This document shows, in pieces, positions 61,296-64,000 of a DNA stretch of 64,000 nucleotides. The stretch lies in contig JAXKVY010000003.1 in assembly GCA_036172455.1 (NCBI GenBank), forward strand, positions 62,001 through 126,000, read 5' to 3'. The stretch's first letter is position 1; every line of letters starts with the position of its first letter. The position numbers and the translations under genes are program-made. The notes under the pieces were generated by a model, which was not told the DNA's origin, made no database searches, and saw only the letters and a list, made by a program, of their open reading frames with translations. This DNA comes from Candidatus Izemoplasma sp. (lineage in GTDB: Bacteria; Bacillota_I; Bacilli_A; Izemoplasmatales; Izemoplasmataceae).

Positions 61296-62326
61296 TAGTG
61301 ATCACGCCCTTTACGGAATCTCGTTTTAAGTCGTGTAACAACACGTGATACGCTTGCCTTAAATTGAGTGAAATTAAATTCTTTGGTTCCCATCAATCCT
61401 TTTGGTCGATAAAGCATCGTAATAACCAAAATAGATGAGTATAGTAAGTATCGATATTCTTTAAAGTCACGTAGATATTCTGGTAAGAAAACAAGTACTA
61501 TTGAACTTACAATACTACCTGACAAGCTTCCCATACCACCTAATACGACAATAACGAAAATCTCAACAGACTTTAAGAAATTGAATGATACAGGTGCTAA
61601 GAAACCTTCTTTGAAGGCAAACATTGCACCACCTATACCAGCAAACATTGATGCCAAAACAAACGCTATGAGTTTGTACCTCGTAATATTGATACCAACA
61701 CTTTCGCTGGCAATTTCATCTTCACGGATTGACAGGATCGCGCGTCCGTGTCGTGAGTTCATAAATAAGAAAATGACAGAGACGATTAACACGGTTGTCC
61801 AAAACGCTATCGGGAAAGTCATAATTCTTGGAATACCAGCCAGACCTTGTGCCCCGTTTGTTATAGAGGAAAGATTGGTAATTAAATTTCTAACAATCTC
61901 GCCGAAGCCTAAGGTCATAATACCTAAGTAATCCCCGCGCAGTCTCAAGGCAGGTGTCCCGACTAATAATCCAGCAATGCCAGCTAATGTCATAGCGCCT
62001 ATAGCACTTACTACAAATAACAGTAAATCAGCCCCAATGTACGGTCTTAATGCAATACCGATAATCGCTGCGGTGTAGGCACCAATCCCCATAAATCCAG
62101 CGTGGCCAAGAACAAGTTCACCTAAAAATCCTGTCGCAATATTCAAACTGGTTGACATCACAATCATAATCAGGACCATAACCAGTAAGTTATAAATATA
62201 ACGGTTGACTAATTGAAATTGAATGAGTGTAAACATCACAATAAAAATACTTGCAATAAGTGTATAATTGACAAAACGGGGATCAAGTAAAAATTCTTTA
62301 ATGGTTTTCACTTTTGCTTTCATCAT
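61295..62326 (-). CDS. livM: Branched-chain amino acid ABC transporter permease LivM
   Basis: A 343-residue permease with about ten helices. NIATGFLGELVLGHAGFMGIGAYTAA near residue 65-90, RLRGDYLGIMTLGFGEIVRN near 130 and GGMGSLSGSIVSS near 270 match LivM. The start overlaps the livH stop as TAATG; a second ATG at 62323 is equally possible. Confidence 0.94.
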   Translation of the reverse strand: MMKAKVKTIKEFLLDPRFVNYTLIASIFIVMFTLIQFQLVNRYIYNLLVMVLIMIVMSTSLNIATGFLGELVLGHAGFMGIGAYTAAIIGIALRPYIGADLLLFVVSAIGAMTLAGIAGLLVGTPALRLRGDYLGIMTLGFGEIVRNLITNLSSITNGAQGLAGIPRIMTFPIAFWTTVLIVSVIFLFMNSRHGRAILSIREDEIASESVGINITRYKLIAFVLASMFAGIGGAMFAFKEGFLAPVSFNFLKSVEIFVIVVLGGMGSLSGSIVSSIVLVFLPEYLRDFKEYRYLLYSSILVITMLYRPKGLMGTKEFNFTQFKASVSRVVTRLKTRFRKGRDH

Positions 62327-63210
62327 TACACCTTCTCTTTTCTATTTTTACCAAGAATCCCAGATGGTTTAAATAGGAGAATGACAATCAATAAACCAAA
62401 GACAATAACATCAACCCATTTACTGGAGATATAGGCTTTTGTCATTGTTTCAATGATCCCAATGAGATATCCACCAATCATTGCCCCACCAATACTACCA
62501 ATACCACCAAATACAGCTGCGATAAATGCTTTTAATCCTGGTAAGACACCCATTGTTGGATAAATTTGCGAATAGGTCATCGCATAAAAGATACCACCTA
62601 GCGCACCGAGTGCACTCCCAATCGCAAAGGTTAAAGAAATGATGTTGTCAACATTGATTCCCATCAGTATAGCTGCTTCTTTATCTTGGCTGACTGCACG
62701 CATTGCTTTTCCTGGTTTTGTCTTGTATACAAATAAAGTTAATAAAATCATAAATAAAATACTTAAACCAATTGTTAATAGCGTTAATCGTGAAATATCA
62801 AAATTTAAAATTGTAATTGGTGTTGTATCAACAAGTGGTTTCATTACATAAGGGGTAGCACCAAAAATGAGCTGTGCGAGATGTTGTAAAAATAAACTCA
62901 TTCCAATAGCTGTGATTAAGGCGCTAATCCTTGGTGCTTTACGCAGTTTTTTATACGCAACACGTTCAATTAATATACCGAGTATTGCCGCAAAAAACAT
63001 TGATAATACAATCACCACAAGAAATGGTAATTGAAATGATAATGAAAATGCAAATAAATAGGCAAAATATGCCCCAAACATCATGATCTCGCCATGAGCG
63101 AAATTAATCAGTTTGATGATGCCGTATACCATTGTGTATCCAATGGCAACTAATGCATAAATACTCCCTGTATTTAAGCCGTTTATAAGTTGACTAATAA
63201 ATAGTTCCAT
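62326..63210 (-). CDS. livH: Branched-chain amino acid ABC transporter permease LivH
   Basis: A 294-residue permease with eight or nine helices. INGLNTGSIYALVAIGYTMVYGIIKLINFAHGEIMM at the N terminus and VFGGIGSIGGAMIGG near 235 are LivH signatures. It is the intact counterpart of the truncated permease at 7885-8019. GAGGTGATAG precedes ATG 63210, and a terminator-like hairpin separates it from livK. Confidence 0.95.
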   Translation of the reverse strand: MELFISQLINGLNTGSIYALVAIGYTMVYGIIKLINFAHGEIMMFGAYFAYLFAFSLSFQLPFLVVIVLSMFFAAILGILIERVAYKKLRKAPRISALITAIGMSLFLQHLAQLIFGATPYVMKPLVDTTPITILNFDISRLTLLTIGLSILFMILLTLFVYKTKPGKAMRAVSQDKEAAILMGINVDNIISLTFAIGSALGALGGIFYAMTYSQIYPTMGVLPGLKAFIAAVFGGIGSIGGAMIGGYLIGIIETMTKAYISSKWVDVIVFGLLIVILLFKPSGILGKNRKEKV

Positions 63211-63223
63211 TCTATCACCTCGA

Positions 63224-63256
63224 GTTAAAAAAAGGGGGAAAACAATTTTTCCCCCG
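63224..63256 (-). terminator. Intercistronic terminator between livK and livH
   Basis: On the minus strand GGGGGAAAAATTGTTTTCCCCC followed by seven Ts. It probably attenuates transcription so the binding protein is made in excess of the membrane parts. Confidence 0.85.
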
Positions 63257-63263
63257 TATTCTG

Positions 63264-64000
63264 TTATTCGTCCCCAGCTTCTACTTTAGCAAAGACTTCA
63301 TGGACACCATCGACAACTTGAATGATTGTTATGGATTTAATCGGATCTCCATTTTCATCAAATGTGATTGGACCTGTGACGCCATCTAAGAAATTTAGAT
63401 TACTTAACGCAGTCACTAAATCGTCTGCCTCTAAACTATCCGCATTTTCAATAGCTTCAACCATTGCATAAACAGCGTCGTATGCTAAGGCAGCAAGTGC
63501 GTTTGGTGCTTCACCATACTCAGCAGTATAGTTCACGACGAAGTCTTGTACATTGCTTGCTTCATCTGTTTTAGAATAATGATTTGCGAAGTAGAATCCA
63601 TTTGCGACATCAGCGTAGTCTGCTTCAATACCATCCCAACCATCACCGCCAATAAATGGTAAGTCTAACCCTAAGGTATCTGCTTGAGTTAAAATCGCGC
63701 CAACTTCTGCAACGTATGCTGGTAAGAATACAGCGTCATATGATCCATCTTTGATATTTGTCAATAATGCACTATAATCATCATCTTGTGCGCCAAACTC
63801 AAATCTATCATATGACAACCCGCGTGCATCAAACTCATCCATAAAGGCTTGAGCTAATCCTTGAGAATACGCATCGTCTCGGTTATACATGACAGCGGCA
63901 TTCGTAACATTTAGTTCAGTGTTCGCAAATATTGCGGCGGTACTTCCTTGATAGGAATCGGAATAACACGCTCTAAATACGTTCGGTGCATCTAATGTCA
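63264..64000 (-). CDS. livK: Branched-chain amino acid ABC transporter substrate-binding protein, C-terminal part
   Basis: The frame runs from beyond base 64000 to TAA at 63266-63264, giving about 245 residues. It continues without a stop above the first Met, with APNVFRACYSDSYQGSTAA upstream of MYNRDDAYSQGLAQAF. FLPAYVAEVGAILTQADTLGLDLPFIGGDGW and ALAALAYDAVYAMVEAIENA are typical of periplasmic-binding-fold (type I) Liv proteins. The signal peptide lies outside the window. Confidence 0.92.
   Translation of the reverse strand, partial: TLDAPNVFRACYSDSYQGSTAAIFANTELNVTNAAVMYNRDDAYSQGLAQAFMDEFDARGLSYDRFEFGAQDDDYSALLTNIKDGSYDAVFLPAYVAEVGAILTQADTLGLDLPFIGGDGWDGIEADYADVANGFYFANHYSKTDEASNVQDFVVNYTAEYGEAPNALAALAYDAVYAMVEAIENADSLEADDLVTALSNLNFLDGVTGPITFDENGDPIKSITIIQVVDGVHEVFAKVEAGDE

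Noticed and set aside
1-64000. TGA read as tryptophan (mycoplasma code)
   Set aside because: Many genes end in TGA at the expected length (for example ppx, the TetR at 11168 and the GGDEF gene), and tryptophans are coded by TGG.
1-64000. CRISPR arrays, insertion sequences or rRNA operons
   Set aside because: No regularly spaced repeats, transposase motifs with terminal inverted repeats, or conserved rRNA segments were seen on either strand.

Overview
The window is about 64 kb of AT-rich (roughly one third G+C by eye), densely packed bacterial chromosome. Shine-Dalgarno sites are Gram-positive in style, sigma-A promoters are near consensus, intrinsic terminators lie between many units, and there are two T-box leaders and a CcpA-like cre site. 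TGA serves as a normal stop throughout. I see no phage, transposon, CRISPR array or plasmid functions. The gene content (PPi-type phosphofructokinase, PopT/DUF368, DegV, DUF554, lipoate ligase, an EndA-type nuclease, many small membrane proteins) suggests a low-GC Bacillota or a free-living relative of the Mollicutes such as the Izemoplasma/Haloplasma/Acholeplasma groups. That placement is inference, since no rRNA is present.

Layout. 1-6.3 kb: the end of a YwaF-like membrane gene, an AmmeMemoRadiSam pair (radical SAM enzyme plus a MEMO-AMMECR1 fusion) with a small BFD-type protein, then overlapping exopolyphosphatase and polyphosphate kinase genes. 6.3-12.5 kb: a hydrolase, then a minus-strand thiolase/FabG/KASIII-like operon ending in a truncated LivH permease, divergent from a TetR regulator across two FadR-like operators; a HAD phosphatase follows. 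12.5-19.4 kb: a Trp T-box and a solitary trpB, a flavin oxidoreductase, a TetR/FMN-binding/flavodoxin operon, acylphosphatase, and PLP synthase (pdxST). 19.4-27.7 kb: a hybrid histidine-kinase-like protein with degenerate catalytic motifs beside a MarR regulator, PopT with a large membrane sensor-like protein, and DegV. 27.8-37.1 kb: an accessory stretch of small regulators, microproteins and broken genes, including an ABC-2 exporter operon in which every gene is disrupted, an SRPBCC gene with an in-frame TGA, tRNA-Ser(GGA), lipoate ligase and three tandem microproteins. 37.1-50.9 kb: housekeeping and transport (RNA methyltransferase, CDF, PspC, polar amino acid ABC transporter, L25, ExoIII, a diguanylate cyclase, split ChrA, an antiporter, PPi-PFK). 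50.9-58 kb: two Nudix enzymes, an acyltransferase with a zinc ribbon, a double CDGSH protein, DUF445, an amidase and a PHP phosphoesterase. 58-64 kb: a Liv branched-chain amino acid transporter operon with an Asn T-box and asnB downstream.

The genes fit a heterotroph that imports amino acids and cofactors, uses PPi-based glycolysis, stores phosphate as polyphosphate and retains c-di-GMP synthesis. The most unusual material is the 27.8-37.1 kb stretch (microproteins plus decayed genes), the degenerate kinase at 19.5-22.5 kb and a three-hairpin intergenic element at 43.25-43.36 kb. Several disruptions are one-base changes in short homopolymers, so sequencing or assembly error must be excluded before calling them biological.
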